Positions 22,123 to 31,231 of a DNA stretch of 64,000 bases are shown here, one piece after another (within the stretch, counting starts at the first letter, position 1; each line of letters begins with the position of its first letter). The stretch comes from Streptomyces mangrovisoli (GTDB lineage: Bacteria > Actinomycetota > Actinomycetes > Streptomycetales > Streptomycetaceae), in NCBI RefSeq assembly GCF_000974985.2, contig NZ_LAVA02000012.1, positions 49,180 to 113,179 on the forward strand. Direction: 5' to 3'. A program made the position numbers and the translations under genes. The notes below the pieces were generated by a model. The model had not been told where the DNA came from. It did no database searches and saw nothing but the letters and a program-made list of their open reading frames with translations.

Positions 22123-23164
22123 TCGAGGACGTTCTCGACCGTGGTGTCGATGATCTGGTGCACGGCGTCCACGGTGTAGTACGCCTGGTGCGAGGTGACC
22201 AGGACGTTCGGGAACGTGACGAGGCGGGCCAGGGTGTCGTCCTCGATGGCTTCGAGGGACTTGTCGAGGTAGAACAGGCCCGCCTCGGACTCGTAGACGT
22301 CGAGGCCGACACCGGTGAAGCGGCCCGCGCGCAGTTCGCCGACGAGCGCCTCGCTGTCGATGAGGCCGCCGCGGCTGGAGTTCACGAGGACCGCGTCGTC
22401 CTTCATCGTGCGCAGGGCCGCGGCGTCGATGAGGTGCTGGGTCTGCGGCATCAGCGGGACATGCAGACTGACCAGGTCGGACTCGGCGAGCAGCTGCTCC
22501 TTGGGGACGTACTTCATGCCGAGTTCCACGCAGGCGGGGTTCTCGGCGATGTCCCAGCCGAGCAGCCGCATCCCGAAGCCGTGGGCGATCCGGGTGAACG
22601 CCTCGCCGATCTTGCCGGTGCCGAAGACGCCCGCGGTGCGGCCGTGGAAGTCGCGGCCCATCAGCCCGTCGAGGCGGAAGTCGAAGTCGCGGGTGCGGCT
22701 GGCGGCCCGCACGATGCGCCGGTTGACCGCCATGGCGAGGGTCCAGGCGAACTCGGCCACCGAGTACGGCGAGTAGGCCGAGACCCGGGCGACGGTCAGG
22801 CCGAGCCGCTCGGCGACCTTGAGGTCGATGTTGTTGAAGCCGGTGGAGCGCTGGGCGATCATCCGGGTGCCGCCGGACGCGAGGATCTGGAGCACCCGGT
22901 GGCTCAGGTCGCAGTTGACGCTGCTGGAGACGGTCTCGTAGCCCGCCGCGATGGGCGCGGTGTCCTCGTCGAGGAAGACGCTGACGCTGCGGACCTCGTG
23001 GCCGCCCGCGAAGGCCCGCTCCAGCAGGGGCTTCTCGTCAGCCTGCACGCCGAACGCCAGAATCTCCACGGGGGCTCCTCCGGAGGGGTGGCCGAGGGCT
23101 GGCCTGTAGGTGGCTGACACCGGCGAATATACGTCGGTACGGCGCCGGCCGCCGGAGAGGCAAC

Positions 23165-23284
23165 GCCCCGGAAGGGGCGCGGGGAACTGCGCGAGCGACC
23201 ACGACGGACCCACGGGGGCACGGCGCTCAGCCGCCGGCCGCGGCCCGGTGGGGCCCCTTCGCGCAGTTCCCCGCCCCTTTCAAG
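23165..23284. repeat. Long inverted repeat made of two Streptomyces-type palindromic units
   Basis: Arms at about 23172-23194 (AAGGGGCGCGGGGAACTGCG..) and 23259-23280 (TCGCGCAGTTCCCCGCCCC..) face each other across 64 bp. The same unit occurs at 33.1, 38.6 and 49.9 kb in this window. It fills the 263-bp gap between the dehydrogenase start and pfkA stop and may act as terminator for pfkA. Confidence 0.75.
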
Positions 23285-23332
23285 ACCGTCTTGGTTGCTC
23301 GCGCCGCTCCCCGCGCCCCTTTCCGGGGTGGC

Positions 23333-24361
23333 TCAGCCGAAGAAGACGCCGGCCTCGCGGTACAGGTCGGGGTCGACCGTCTTCAGCTTGGCCGTGGCCT
23401 CCGCGATGGGCACGCGGATGATGTCCGTGCCGCGCAGCGCGACCATCTTGCCGAAGTCCCGGTCGCGCACCGCGTCGATCGCGTGCAGGCCGAAGCGGGT
23501 GGCGAGCCAGCGGTCGAAGGCGCTCGGGCTGCCGCCGCGCTGGATGTGGCCGAGCACGGTGGTGCGGGCCTCCTTGCCGGTGCGCTTCTCGATCTCCTTG
23601 GCCAGCCACTCGCCCACACCGGAGAGCCGGACATGCCCGAAGGAGTCCAGCGACTCGTCCTTGAGGACCATCTGGCCGTCCTTCGGCATCGCGCCCTCGG
23701 CGACGACGACGATCGGGGCGTACGACGCCTTGAAGCGCGAGGCGATCCAGGCGCAGACCTGGTCGACGTCGAAACGCTGCTCGGGGATGAGGATGACGTT
23801 GGCGCCGCCGGCCAGTCCGGAGTGGATGGCGATCCAGCCGGTGTGCCGGCCCATGACCTCGCAGACCAGGACCCGCATGTGCGACTCGGCGGTGGTGTGC
23901 AGCCGGTCGATCGCCTCCGTGGCGATGCCGACCGCGGTGTCGAAGCCGAAGGTGTAGTCGGTCGCGGAGAGGTCGTTGTCGATGGTCTTCGGTACACCGA
24001 CGCACGGCACGCCGTACTCGTCGGACAGCCGCGCGGCCACGCCCAGCGTGTCCTCGCCGCCGATCGCGACCAGCGCCTCGACCTCCTGCTTGGCCAGGTT
24101 GTCCTTGATCCTGCGGATGCCGTCCTCGACCTTGAGGGGGTTGGTCCGCGAGGAGCCGAGGACGGTGCCGCCGCGGGGCAGGATGCCGCGCACCGCGGGG
24201 ATGTCGAGGCGGACGGTGTCCCCTTCGAGGGGGCCCCGCCAGCCGTCCCGGAAGCCGACGAAGTCGTAGCCGTACTCCTGCACGCCCTTGCGGACGATGG
24301 CCCGGATGACGGCGTTGAGTCCGGGGCAGTCGCCGCCTCCGGTCAGTACTCCGACCCGCAT
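23333..24361 (-). CDS. pfkA: 6-phosphofructokinase, group III, pyrophosphate-type active-site residues
   Basis: 342 aa. It phosphorylates fructose 6-phosphate. Motifs: GVLTGGGDCPGLNAVIRAIV, GGEDTLGVAARL, VGVPKTIDNDLSATDYTFGFDTA, EVMGRHTGWIA and LGHIQRGGSPSAFDR. The residue equal to E. coli Gly104 is Asp (GGED) and Gly124 is Lys (PKTIDND); this pair is the known mark of PPi-dependent enzymes. The donor may thus be pyrophosphate, although close actinobacterial relatives with part of this signature use ATP. A Crp-like site lies 45 bp upstream. Confidence 0.93.
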   Translation of the reverse strand: MRVGVLTGGGDCPGLNAVIRAIVRKGVQEYGYDFVGFRDGWRGPLEGDTVRLDIPAVRGILPRGGTVLGSSRTNPLKVEDGIRRIKDNLAKQEVEALVAIGGEDTLGVAARLSDEYGVPCVGVPKTIDNDLSATDYTFGFDTAVGIATEAIDRLHTTAESHMRVLVCEVMGRHTGWIAIHSGLAGGANVILIPEQRFDVDQVCAWIASRFKASYAPIVVVAEGAMPKDGQMVLKDESLDSFGHVRLSGVGEWLAKEIEKRTGKEARTTVLGHIQRGGSPSAFDRWLATRFGLHAIDAVRDRDFGKMVALRGTDIIRVPIAEATAKLKTVDPDLYREAGVFFG

Positions 24362-24405
24362 GGAAATGTCCCTTCGCCGCGGTTGCCTGTGGGCATCACG
24401 CTAAT

Positions 24406-24421
24406 GGTGATCCAGGTCACA
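24406..24421. promoter_or_regulatory. Candidate Crp binding site upstream of pfkA
   Basis: GGTGA-TCCAGG-TCACA matches the TGTGA-N6-TCACA consensus at nine of ten fixed positions. It starts 45 bp upstream of the pfkA ATG. Streptomyces Crp recognises this type of site; direct control of pfkA is inference. Confidence 0.55.
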
Positions 24422-24520
24422 GAGGGATGGGCGGGACCGGCAATTCAGGTGAATCATGCGGCGATCGGTTGACGCCCGTCGTGCCGCCCGCGAGCGCGGA
24501 CGGCACCGGCGCGGGCGGGG

Positions 24521-25261
24521 TCAGTCCAGGTCGTCCAGGCCCGCCTCGATCGCGTACCGCACCAGCTCGACACGGTTGTGCAACTGGAGCTTGCCGAGGG
24601 TGTTCTGGACGTGGTTCTGCACCGTGCGGTGGGAGATGACGAGGCGTTCGGCGATCTGCTTGTAGCTCAGGCCCTTGGCGACCAGGCGCAGCACCTCGGT
24701 CTCACGGTCCGTCAGGCGGGGCGCGTGGGGCTCGCCCGCGCCGGCCGCGGGGGCGGGCTCGGAGGCGAGGCGCCGGTACTCGCCGAGCACCAGTCCGGCG
24801 AGGCCCGGGGTGAACACCGCGTCGCCCACCGCCGTGCGGCCCACCGCGTCCAGCAGTTCCTCCGTGGACGCCGACTTCAGCAGATAGCCGGTCGCGCCCG
24901 ACTTCACCGCCTCCAGCACGTCCGCGTGCTCGCCGCTCGCGGAGAGGACCAGCACGCGCAGCGCGGGGTCGGCGGCGACGAGTTCCTTGCAGACCTGGAC
25001 GCCGGGCTTGCGGGGCAGGTTGAGGTCGAGCACCAGGACGTCCGGGGCGGCGGCCCGCGCCCGGCGCACGGCCTGCTCGCCGTCGCCCGCGGTGGCGACC
25101 ACCTCGAACCCGGCCTCGGCCAGGTCACGGGCGACCGCGTCCCGCCACATGGGGTGGTCGTCGACCACCATCACCCGGAGCGGGCCCCGGGCCGCGCCCG
25201 TCTCCCCGACCGGAGCCCCGCTCCCGTCCGCCGCCCCGACCGGGTCCTGCCGCTCGCTCAT
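24521..25261 (-). CDS. NarL/LuxR-family response regulator
   Basis: 246 aa. Receiver domain ~28-140 with acidic pocket VVDDHPMW, phosphoacceptor Asp in LVLDLNLP, Ser in VLSASGE and Lys in GYLLKSAS. LuxR helix-turn-helix at ~185-240 (LTDRETEVLRLVAKGLSYKQ, SHRTVQNHVQNTL). ATG 25261 overlaps the stop of the histidine kinase by 4 bp, so they form a coupled pair. Targets unknown. Confidence 0.94.
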   Translation of the reverse strand: MSERQDPVGAADGSGAPVGETGAARGPLRVMVVDDHPMWRDAVARDLAEAGFEVVATAGDGEQAVRRARAAAPDVLVLDLNLPRKPGVQVCKELVAADPALRVLVLSASGEHADVLEAVKSGATGYLLKSASTEELLDAVGRTAVGDAVFTPGLAGLVLGEYRRLASEPAPAAGAGEPHAPRLTDRETEVLRLVAKGLSYKQIAERLVISHRTVQNHVQNTLGKLQLHNRVELVRYAIEAGLDDLD

Positions 25262-26481
25262 CCCCGCTCCGCCTTCCCCCGCGTGATCCCCGTGCCCTTC
25301 GGCACCTTCAGTTCGACCTCCGTGCCCTGACCGGGCACCGAGACCAGTTCGGCGCTGCCGCCGATGTCCCGCAGCCGCCCCCGGATGGACAGGGCCACGC
25401 CCAGCCGTCCCTCGCCCTCGGCCTGGGCGAGCCGGCCCTCGGGAATGCCGGGGCCGTCGTCGCGCACCGTGACGATCACGTCGTCCGGCTCGTCCTCCAC
25501 CAGGATCCAGGCGCCGGCGCCCTCCCCCGCGTGCGTACGCACATTGTCCAGGGCGGCGCCGACGGCCGCGGCGACCTCGCGCGCGGTGTCCGGCGCGAGC
25601 AGCACGGGGGCGCCGGGCTCGGCGAGGCTCACCCGGGCGGCGGCGTAGGGGGCGAGAAGCGTCCGCAGGTCGACGGGGGCGCCGGGGTCGGCCGCGGGGC
25701 CGTGGCCGTCGGGCCGTCCCGCCGTGTCCTCGGGCGGCCGGGGCACCGGGACCAGGCCGCCGGTGACCAGGGTGCGCAGCGCGACCTCCTGCTCGCCGGC
25801 CATCCGGCCCAGCTCGGCCGCCTCGCCGCCGATCACCGCGCCGCGCCGCTGCACCATGGCGAGCACCTGGAGCACTCCGTCGTGGATGTCCCGGGCCAGC
25901 CGCTCCCGTTCCCTGGTCGCGGCCTCGATCTCCAGGGCGCGGGCGAGGGTGCGCTCGGAGGCGCGGGCGACCTCGACGACGTAGCCGATGGCGAGCGAGG
26001 CGACCCACACGAGGACCACGTTGTGCACGGTGTCGCGGGTCGGGGCGCCGCGCTCGATCAGGTTGGCGGCCGCGACCGGGGTGGAGGCGAACGCGGCCCA
26101 GCGCCAGCCGCCCTTGATGGCGAAGGCCAGCACCGAGCCCGCCGTCCAGATCGACGGCAGGGTGGCCCCGCCGATCTGGATGTGCCGGTCGTCGGCGGCC
26201 AGCGGGGTCAGCACGATCCCGGCGAGCGCCACCGCCAGGTCGACGGCGAGGAAGGGCCGGGTGCAGGCGGCCGCGCTCTGCACGCGCGGCAGCGTGGCGA
26301 GGGTCCAGAGGAACAGGACCACGTAGTAGCCGACGGCGATGGCCGGGCGGTCGTACTCGTGGTAGGCGCTGACGAACACGCCGACCGCGTACAGCATCGT
26401 CAGTACGCGGTATCCGGCCAGCGCGCGCCACAGCGGCTGCTCTACCGACATCTTCATGACCCGCTCGGCCACGTCCCCCAC
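25258..26481 (-). CDS. Sensor histidine kinase (NarX/DesK type, MacS-like)
   Basis: 407 aa. Four to six TM helices in residues ~20-165 form a membrane sensor without a large extracellular domain. The dimerisation/phosphoacceptor motif RERERLARDIHDGVLQVL is at ~190, and the HATPase domain has ALDNVRTHA and RDDGPGIPEGR. It phosphorylates the downstream LuxR-type regulator. GTG 26481 is used; ATG 26457 is a shorter option. The signal is unknown. Confidence 0.9.
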   Translation of the reverse strand: MGDVAERVMKMSVEQPLWRALAGYRVLTMLYAVGVFVSAYHEYDRPAIAVGYYVVLFLWTLATLPRVQSAAACTRPFLAVDLAVALAGIVLTPLAADDRHIQIGGATLPSIWTAGSVLAFAIKGGWRWAAFASTPVAAANLIERGAPTRDTVHNVVLVWVASLAIGYVVEVARASERTLARALEIEAATRERERLARDIHDGVLQVLAMVQRRGAVIGGEAAELGRMAGEQEVALRTLVTGGLVPVPRPPEDTAGRPDGHGPAADPGAPVDLRTLLAPYAAARVSLAEPGAPVLLAPDTAREVAAAVGAALDNVRTHAGEGAGAWILVEDEPDDVIVTVRDDGPGIPEGRLAQAEGEGRLGVALSIRGRLRDIGGSAELVSVPGQGTEVELKVPKGTGITRGKAERG

Positions 26482-26499
26482 CCCCGCACCCAGACTGCC

Positions 26500-27387
26500 C
26501 TATCCGGGAAGCTGTGGCTCAGGCTTCTGCGCCTCGGGCGCGTCGGGTTCGGCGGGTGCGTCGGCCGCGGCGGGCTTCTCCGTCTCCGCGGGCGTCTCCG
26601 TCTCCGCAGCCGCGGGAGCCTCGGCGGGCGTCTCCGGCTCGGCCGGCTTGGCGGCGGTTGCCGCCGCCTTCTCCGCCTTCTCGGCTTCCTTCGCCGCCTT
26701 CGCCGCGTCCGTGATCTGCCGCTTGGCGGCGGTCGCGTAGATGTCGACGTACTCCTGGCCGGAGAGCTTCATGATCTCGTACATGACCTCGTCGGTCACC
26801 GCGCGCAGCACGAACCGGTCGTGCTCCATGCCCTGGTAGCGGCTGAAGTCCAGCGGCTTGCCGATGCGGATGCCCGGACGCATCAGCTTGGGCATGACCT
26901 TGCCGGGCGGCTGGATCTTCTCCGTGTCGATCATCGCGACCGGGATGACCGGGGCGCCGGTGGCGAGCGCCACCCGGGCGAGGCCGCCGGGCTTGCCGCG
27001 GTAGAGGCGGCCGTCGGGCGAGCGGGTGCCCTCGGGGTAGATCCCGAACAGCTCACCGCGCTCCAGGACCTCTATGCCGCTCTTGATCGCCGCCTCGCCC
27101 GCGCCGCGCGCGCCGGAGCGGTCCACCGGCAGCTGTCCGACGCCCTTGAAGAAGGCCGCCGTCAGCCTGCCCTTGAGGCCCGGCGTGGTGAAGTACTCCG
27201 CCTTCGCGATGAAGGTGACCTTGCGGTCGAGCATCGACGGCAGGAAGAACGAGTCCGAGAACGACAGGTGGTTGCTCGCCAGGATGGCCGGACCCTCGGC
27301 CGGGATGTTCTCCAGGCCCTCCACCCATGGTCTGAAGGCGATCTTCAGCGGTCCGCCGATGGCGACCTTCATCGTGCCGTACAACAA
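26500..27387 (-). CDS. 1-acyl-glycerol-3-phosphate acyltransferase (PlsC)
   Basis: 295 aa. It makes phosphatidic acid at the membrane. Acyltransferase motif I NHLSFSD (HX4D), motif III YPEGTRSPDG and IPVAMIDTEKI are clear. The final ~80 residues are Ala/Glu/Pro repeats with no assigned role. The start is TTG 27387 with GGAGG 7 nt upstream. The homologue Rv2182c lies in the matching M. tuberculosis block. Transcription leads towards the two-component pair but the 18-bp gap shows no coupling. Confidence 0.92.
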   Translation of the reverse strand: MLYGTMKVAIGGPLKIAFRPWVEGLENIPAEGPAILASNHLSFSDSFFLPSMLDRKVTFIAKAEYFTTPGLKGRLTAAFFKGVGQLPVDRSGARGAGEAAIKSGIEVLERGELFGIYPEGTRSPDGRLYRGKPGGLARVALATGAPVIPVAMIDTEKIQPPGKVMPKLMRPGIRIGKPLDFSRYQGMEHDRFVLRAVTDEVMYEIMKLSGQEYVDIYATAAKRQITDAAKAAKEAEKAEKAAATAAKPAEPETPAEAPAAAETETPAETEKPAAADAPAEPDAPEAQKPEPQLPG

Positions 27388-27559
27388 CCGAATGCCTCCT
27401 GTGTCCGTCGAACAGACCTTAACCCGGACCGCGGCCGATGACCCCGACGACCCTGGTCGGTGTCAGTGCCGTCGCGTACGGTGAACCTCACCCGGGCCGG
27501 TTCGCGTACCTCTCAGGAACAGGCTGGTTCAGGTCCCTCCGACGAACAGGAGACCCAAG

Positions 27560-28339
27560 GTGGCGGTGGTCCCCGGAGCCGAGCCGTTCCGCCATGAGGG
27601 CGGGGACGTCGGCGTGCTGCTGTGCCACGGTTTCACCGGCTCCCCGCAGTCGCTGCGCCCCTGGGCGGAGCGGCTCGCCGAGCACGGACTGACGGTCTCC
27701 GTGCCCCTGCTGCCCGGGCACGGCACGCGCTGGGAGGACATGCAGATCACCGTCTGGCAGGACTGGTACGCGGAAGTGGACCGCGAGCTGCGGGCGCTGC
27801 GGGCGCGCTGCGCCACGGTGTTCGTGGCCGGGCTGTCCATGGGCGGCGCCCTGGCCCTGCGGCTCGCGGCGCGGCACGGGGACGCGGTGGCCGGGGTGGT
27901 CGTCGTCAACCCGGCGAACAAGGTGCACGGGGCGGCCGCCCACGCCCTGCCGGTGCTGCGCCACCTCGTCCGCTCGACCAGGGGCGTCGCCGACGACATC
28001 GCCAAGGGCGGCGGCGCGGAGCTCGGGTACGACCGGGTGCCGCTGCACGCGGCGCACTCGCTGCGCTCGTTCCTGCGGCTGGTCGACGGTGAGCTGCCGC
28101 AGGTGACACAGCCCTTGCTGCTGCTGCGCAGCCCGCAGGACCATGTGGTGCCGCCGGCCGACTCGGCGCGCGTCCTCGGCCGGGTCTCGTCCACGGACGT
28201 GACCGAGATCCTGCTGGAACAGAGTTACCACGTCGCGACGTTGGACCACGACGCGGACCGGGTCTTCGCGGAGAGTCTCGCGTTCATCGGCCGGCTCGCA
28301 CCCAGTCTCGGCAAGGAAGGGACGGCCACCGTTGGCTGA
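27560..28339 (+). CDS. Alpha/beta hydrolase, carboxylesterase/monoacylglycerol-lipase type
   Basis: 259 aa from GTG. VLLCHGFTGSPQSLRPWAE is the oxyanion-hole HGFTG typical of Est30-like carboxylesterases. The nucleophile Ser is in FVAGLSMGGALAL, acid Asp in SPQDHVVPP, and His in EQSYHVATLDHD. The family hydrolyses short- to medium-chain acyl esters. The gene overlaps the next by 8 bp. It is divergent from plsC. Confidence 0.9.
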   Translation: MAVVPGAEPFRHEGGDVGVLLCHGFTGSPQSLRPWAERLAEHGLTVSVPLLPGHGTRWEDMQITVWQDWYAEVDRELRALRARCATVFVAGLSMGGALALRLAARHGDAVAGVVVVNPANKVHGAAAHALPVLRHLVRSTRGVADDIAKGGGAELGYDRVPLHAAHSLRSFLRLVDGELPQVTQPLLLLRSPQDHVVPPADSARVLGRVSSTDVTEILLEQSYHVATLDHDADRVFAESLAFIGRLAPSLGKEGTATVG

Positions 28340-29033
28340 GCACGACTCCGACCGCGAGGACCGCGAGGGCCGTGAGGACCGCGAGGACCTTGCGGAGCGC
28401 GAGGGCCTCGCGGATCGCGAGGGCCCTGAGGACCGCGAGGGCGGCGCGGACCCGCAGCGCGGCGGGGAGGACCTGCCCCTCGACGAGGATGCCGCGTGGG
28501 CGGCGATCGTCGCGGGGTACGGCGAGGAGCCGCCGGACCCGCCGGGCACGAAGCCGTTCAAGCCCGTGCGGGACCTGGCGCTGCCCGAGGCCGACGTGAA
28601 CGCCGCCGGGACCGAGGGGGCCGCGACCGCCGCCGGCGAGGTGGGCGACGTCGCGGACGAGGCCGCGCCCGAGCCCGAGCCGCCAGGTCCGGCCCGGTCC
28701 ACGCTGCCGCTGGGCGGCTCGGTGTCGTTCGCGCCGGGCGTCGGCCCCCGCGACCACACGCCCGCCGAGCCGGCCGACGACGACGAGGGTCACTTCGTCC
28801 CGCCGGAACCGCCGCCGCTGCCGGAGGCGGACACGACCGCGAAGTTCGCCTGGCTCGGCGTGGTCGGCGGGCCGGTGCTGCTGCTGCTCGCGGTGATCCT
28901 CGGCTGGGACATGACGTGGTGGCTGACGACGCTGGGCGTCGGCGGCTTCCTCGGGGGCTTCGCCACCCTGGTGGCACGGATGCGCCCGGACGACGAGGAC
29001 AACGACGACCCGGGCCGCGGCGCGGTGGTCTGA
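28332..29033 (+). CDS. Acidic membrane protein of unknown function
   Basis: 233 aa from TTG 28332, overlapping the hydrolase stop. The N-terminus has charged repeats (DREDREGREDRED, LAEREGLADREG) built from ~15-bp DNA repeats. A conserved-looking centre DAAWAAIVAGYGEEPPDPPG follows. Two TM helices near 175-215 (LGVVGGPVLLLLAVILGW, TLGVGGFLGGFATLVARM) and an acidic end close it. I do not recognise a family; coupling to the esterase suggests a membrane partner. Confidence 0.8.
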   Translation: MAEHDSDREDREGREDREDLAEREGLADREGPEDREGGADPQRGGEDLPLDEDAAWAAIVAGYGEEPPDPPGTKPFKPVRDLALPEADVNAAGTEGAATAAGEVGDVADEAAPEPEPPGPARSTLPLGGSVSFAPGVGPRDHTPAEPADDDEGHFVPPEPPPLPEADTTAKFAWLGVVGGPVLLLLAVILGWDMTWWLTTLGVGGFLGGFATLVARMRPDDEDNDDPGRGAVV

Positions 29034-29113
29034 GGCCCGTACACCGGGGACCCGCGGGTCGGGGACGAGCGCGCCGCCGGCTCCCCGCGGTCAGGGGCGA
29101 GCGCGCCGCGGGC

Positions 29114-29860
29114 TCACCCGGCCGGGATGCGGAGGGCGGCCAGGACCGGCAGGTGGTCCGTGGCCGTTCTCAGGTCGGCCGGTGTCACGCCGGGATGCCC
29201 CTCCGGGACGCCGCAGCCGAGGACCTCGACGCCCTTGGTCGCGAAGACGGCGTCGATACGGCGGTGGGGCGGGTTCCGGACCCAGGTCTCCTCGCCGCCC
29301 CAGGGGGCGGTGGCCCGGCAGTCCTGGAGGGCGGCGGAGAGCCGCCCGAAGGCGGGGCCGCCCGGGGTCTCGTTGAGGTCGCCGCCCGCGACGGCGTGCT
29401 GGACGCCGAGGGCGGCCAGCCGGTCGAGGACCATGCCGGCCTGCTCGTACCGCTCGTGCCGCTCCAGGCTCAGATGGCAGCTCAGCACGCCCAGCCGGGC
29501 GCCGCCGAACCGGACCACGGCCGTCGCCAGGCCGCGCCGGTGCTGCCCCGGGGTGAGCGGCAGCAGGACGTCCTCCGTGCGCTCGACGGTGGCCCGCAGG
29601 CCGCACAGCAGCGCGGGCCCCGCGGCCGTACCGCCGCCGGAGAGGATCACCTGCCCCGACGCCGCCGCGAGCCGCGCGAGCTTCTTGCGCCACCGGAAGA
29701 ACCGGGGCGCCTCCTGCACCAGGACCAGGTCGGGCGCGCACGCGCCGATCACCCGGGCGAGGGCGTCGGTGTCGTCGCGCATCGAGCGGATGTTGTAGCT
29801 GAGGACCCTGATGACGGCGGAACCGTCAGGCTCCGTGCGGGAGTTCGGGAGCAGCGACAT
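29114..29860 (-). CDS. Endonuclease/exonuclease/phosphatase family protein
   Basis: 248 aa. EEP metal-dependent fold: RVLSYNIRSM (Asn), LVLVQEAPRF (Glu), LSCHLSLERHERY, VAGGDLNETPGGPAF (GD-N), and ATDHLPVLA (catalytic DH). Substrate could be DNA, a phospholipid or an inositol phosphate. ATG 29860 lies 7 nt after TACTGT (29868-29873), a leaderless start. It sits between the hydrolase pair and glkA. Confidence 0.9.
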   Translation of the reverse strand: MSLLPNSRTEPDGSAVIRVLSYNIRSMRDDTDALARVIGACAPDLVLVQEAPRFFRWRKKLARLAAASGQVILSGGGTAAGPALLCGLRATVERTEDVLLPLTPGQHRRGLATAVVRFGGARLGVLSCHLSLERHERYEQAGMVLDRLAALGVQHAVAGGDLNETPGGPAFGRLSAALQDCRATAPWGGEETWVRNPPHRRIDAVFATKGVEVLGCGVPEGHPGVTPADLRTATDHLPVLAALRIPAG

Positions 29861-29997
29861 GTGGATCACAGTACGCCCAGGACGGGCGGGTGTGCGGGGC
29901 GGGCGCGGCTCGCGTCGAGTGGGGGGCAGCCGCGCTTCCCCGTGCGGGGTCACGCCTGTGCGGTGGCGTCGTTGGCACCGCAGCGGCGCGCCGGGTG

Positions 29998-30951
29998 TCA
30001 CATGATCGGGTCGGGCTCCCGGGCGAGGTCGGCCGCGCCCACCAGGCCCGCCTTGTTGCCGAGCTGCGCGGCCAGGACGTCGGCGACCGGACGCCAGTTG
30101 CCGCCGACCAGCCAGCGCTTGTACGACTTGCGGATCGGGTCCAGGACCAGCTCGCCCTCGTCCGAGAGGCCGCCGCCGACGATGAAGGCGGACGGGTCGA
30201 ACAGGGAGGCCAGGTCGGCGAGGCCGGCACCGACCCAGCGGGCCAGCTCCCGGTAGGAGTCGACGGCGACCGGGTCGCCTTGGCGGGCGGCCACGGAGAT
30301 GTGCTTGCCCTCGATGCCGTCGGGGGTGCCGTCGCCGAGCGCGAGCAGGACGTCGGCCGACTCGGGGGTGGCGTTGGCGCGCTGCTTGGCGTACCTCACC
30401 AGGGCGCGGCCGGAGGCGTACTGCTCCCAGCAGCCCTGCGAGCCGCAGCCGCACAGCAGGCCGTCCGGGACCATCCGGATGTGCCCGAACTCGGCGGCCA
30501 CGCCGAAGTGCCCGCGGCGCAGCTTGTTGCCGATGATGATGCCGCCGCCCAGGCCGGTGCCGAGCGTGATGCAGATGACGTTGCGGTGGCCCTTGCCGGC
30601 CCCGAACCGGTACTCGCCCCAGGCGGCCGCGTTGGCGTCGTTCTCGACGACGACGGGCAGGCCCACGCGGGCCTCGACCTCCGCCTTGAGCGGCTCCTGA
30701 CGCCAGTCGATGTTGGGTGCGAAGTAGACGGTGGAGCGCTGCCGGTTCACATAGCCGGCCGCGCCGATGCCCACGCCGACGATGTCGTGCCCCGCGCGCG
30801 CACCCTCCACGGCCGAGGAGATGGCGTCCACGATGGCCTCGGGCGTGGAAGGGGTCGGCACCTTGAAGGTCGAGAGGATGTTGCCTTCCTCGTCGACCAC
30901 GCCGGCCGCAATCTTCGTGCCGCCGATGTCGACGCCGATGGTGAGTCCCAT
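29998..30951 (-). CDS. glkA: Glucokinase (ROK family)
   Basis: 317 aa, the length of S. coelicolor GlkA. It phosphorylates glucose with ATP and takes part in carbon catabolite repression in Streptomyces. ROK features: IGVDIGGTKIAAGVVD (ATP loop), VENDANAAAWGEYRFGAG (catalytic Asp), TLGTGLGGG, and zinc motif CGCGSQGCWEQYASG. A MITE ends 54 bp upstream of the ATG, so its normal promoter distance may have been altered. Confidence 0.96.
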   Translation of the reverse strand: MGLTIGVDIGGTKIAAGVVDEEGNILSTFKVPTPSTPEAIVDAISSAVEGARAGHDIVGVGIGAAGYVNRQRSTVYFAPNIDWRQEPLKAEVEARVGLPVVVENDANAAAWGEYRFGAGKGHRNVICITLGTGLGGGIIIGNKLRRGHFGVAAEFGHIRMVPDGLLCGCGSQGCWEQYASGRALVRYAKQRANATPESADVLLALGDGTPDGIEGKHISVAARQGDPVAVDSYRELARWVGAGLADLASLFDPSAFIVGGGLSDEGELVLDPIRKSYKRWLVGGNWRPVADVLAAQLGNKAGLVGAADLAREPDPIM

Positions 30952-31005
30952 GAATCCCTCAGTTTCGGTCGAGCCCCGCTACGGCCAACCGTACCCGAGG
31001 GGGCT

Positions 31006-31231
31006 TTAGGACCGGTCGTTTGGATCAGGTTGCAGGGCATCGGCGGATCTGTCCGGTGCCGGTGAGCGGGGTCTGGTGGGTGCAGCTGCAAGGCGGAGGA
31101 GGGAGTCAACGCGATGGGGGTCCCTCCCGCGCGAGCTTGTCGAGCGTGGGGGAGTTGGCGACCGACGACAACGCGGCAGATGTGCGTGCCAGACCCCGCG
31201 TCTGCGAGCTGATCCAAACGACCGGTCCTAA
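31006..31231. mobile_element. MITE: 226-bp non-coding element with 23-bp perfect terminal inverted repeats
   Basis: TTAGGACCGGTCGTTTGGAT.. at 31006-31028 is exactly repeated in reverse at 31209-31231. The interior (~180 bp) has no transposase frame. The outermost TA on each side could be the target duplication, as made by IS630/Tc1 or some IS5-type transposases. The interior holds a GGGGGTCCCTCCC..GTGGGGGAG segment of a kind I remember as common between Streptomyces genes. The left end lies before glkA; the right end supplies the stop codon of the DUF5304 gene. Confidence 0.85.

Noticed and set aside
31020..31217. Small proteins starting MDQ on both strands within the MITE
   Set aside because: They result from the inverted repeats; there is no transposase-like motif or codon bias.
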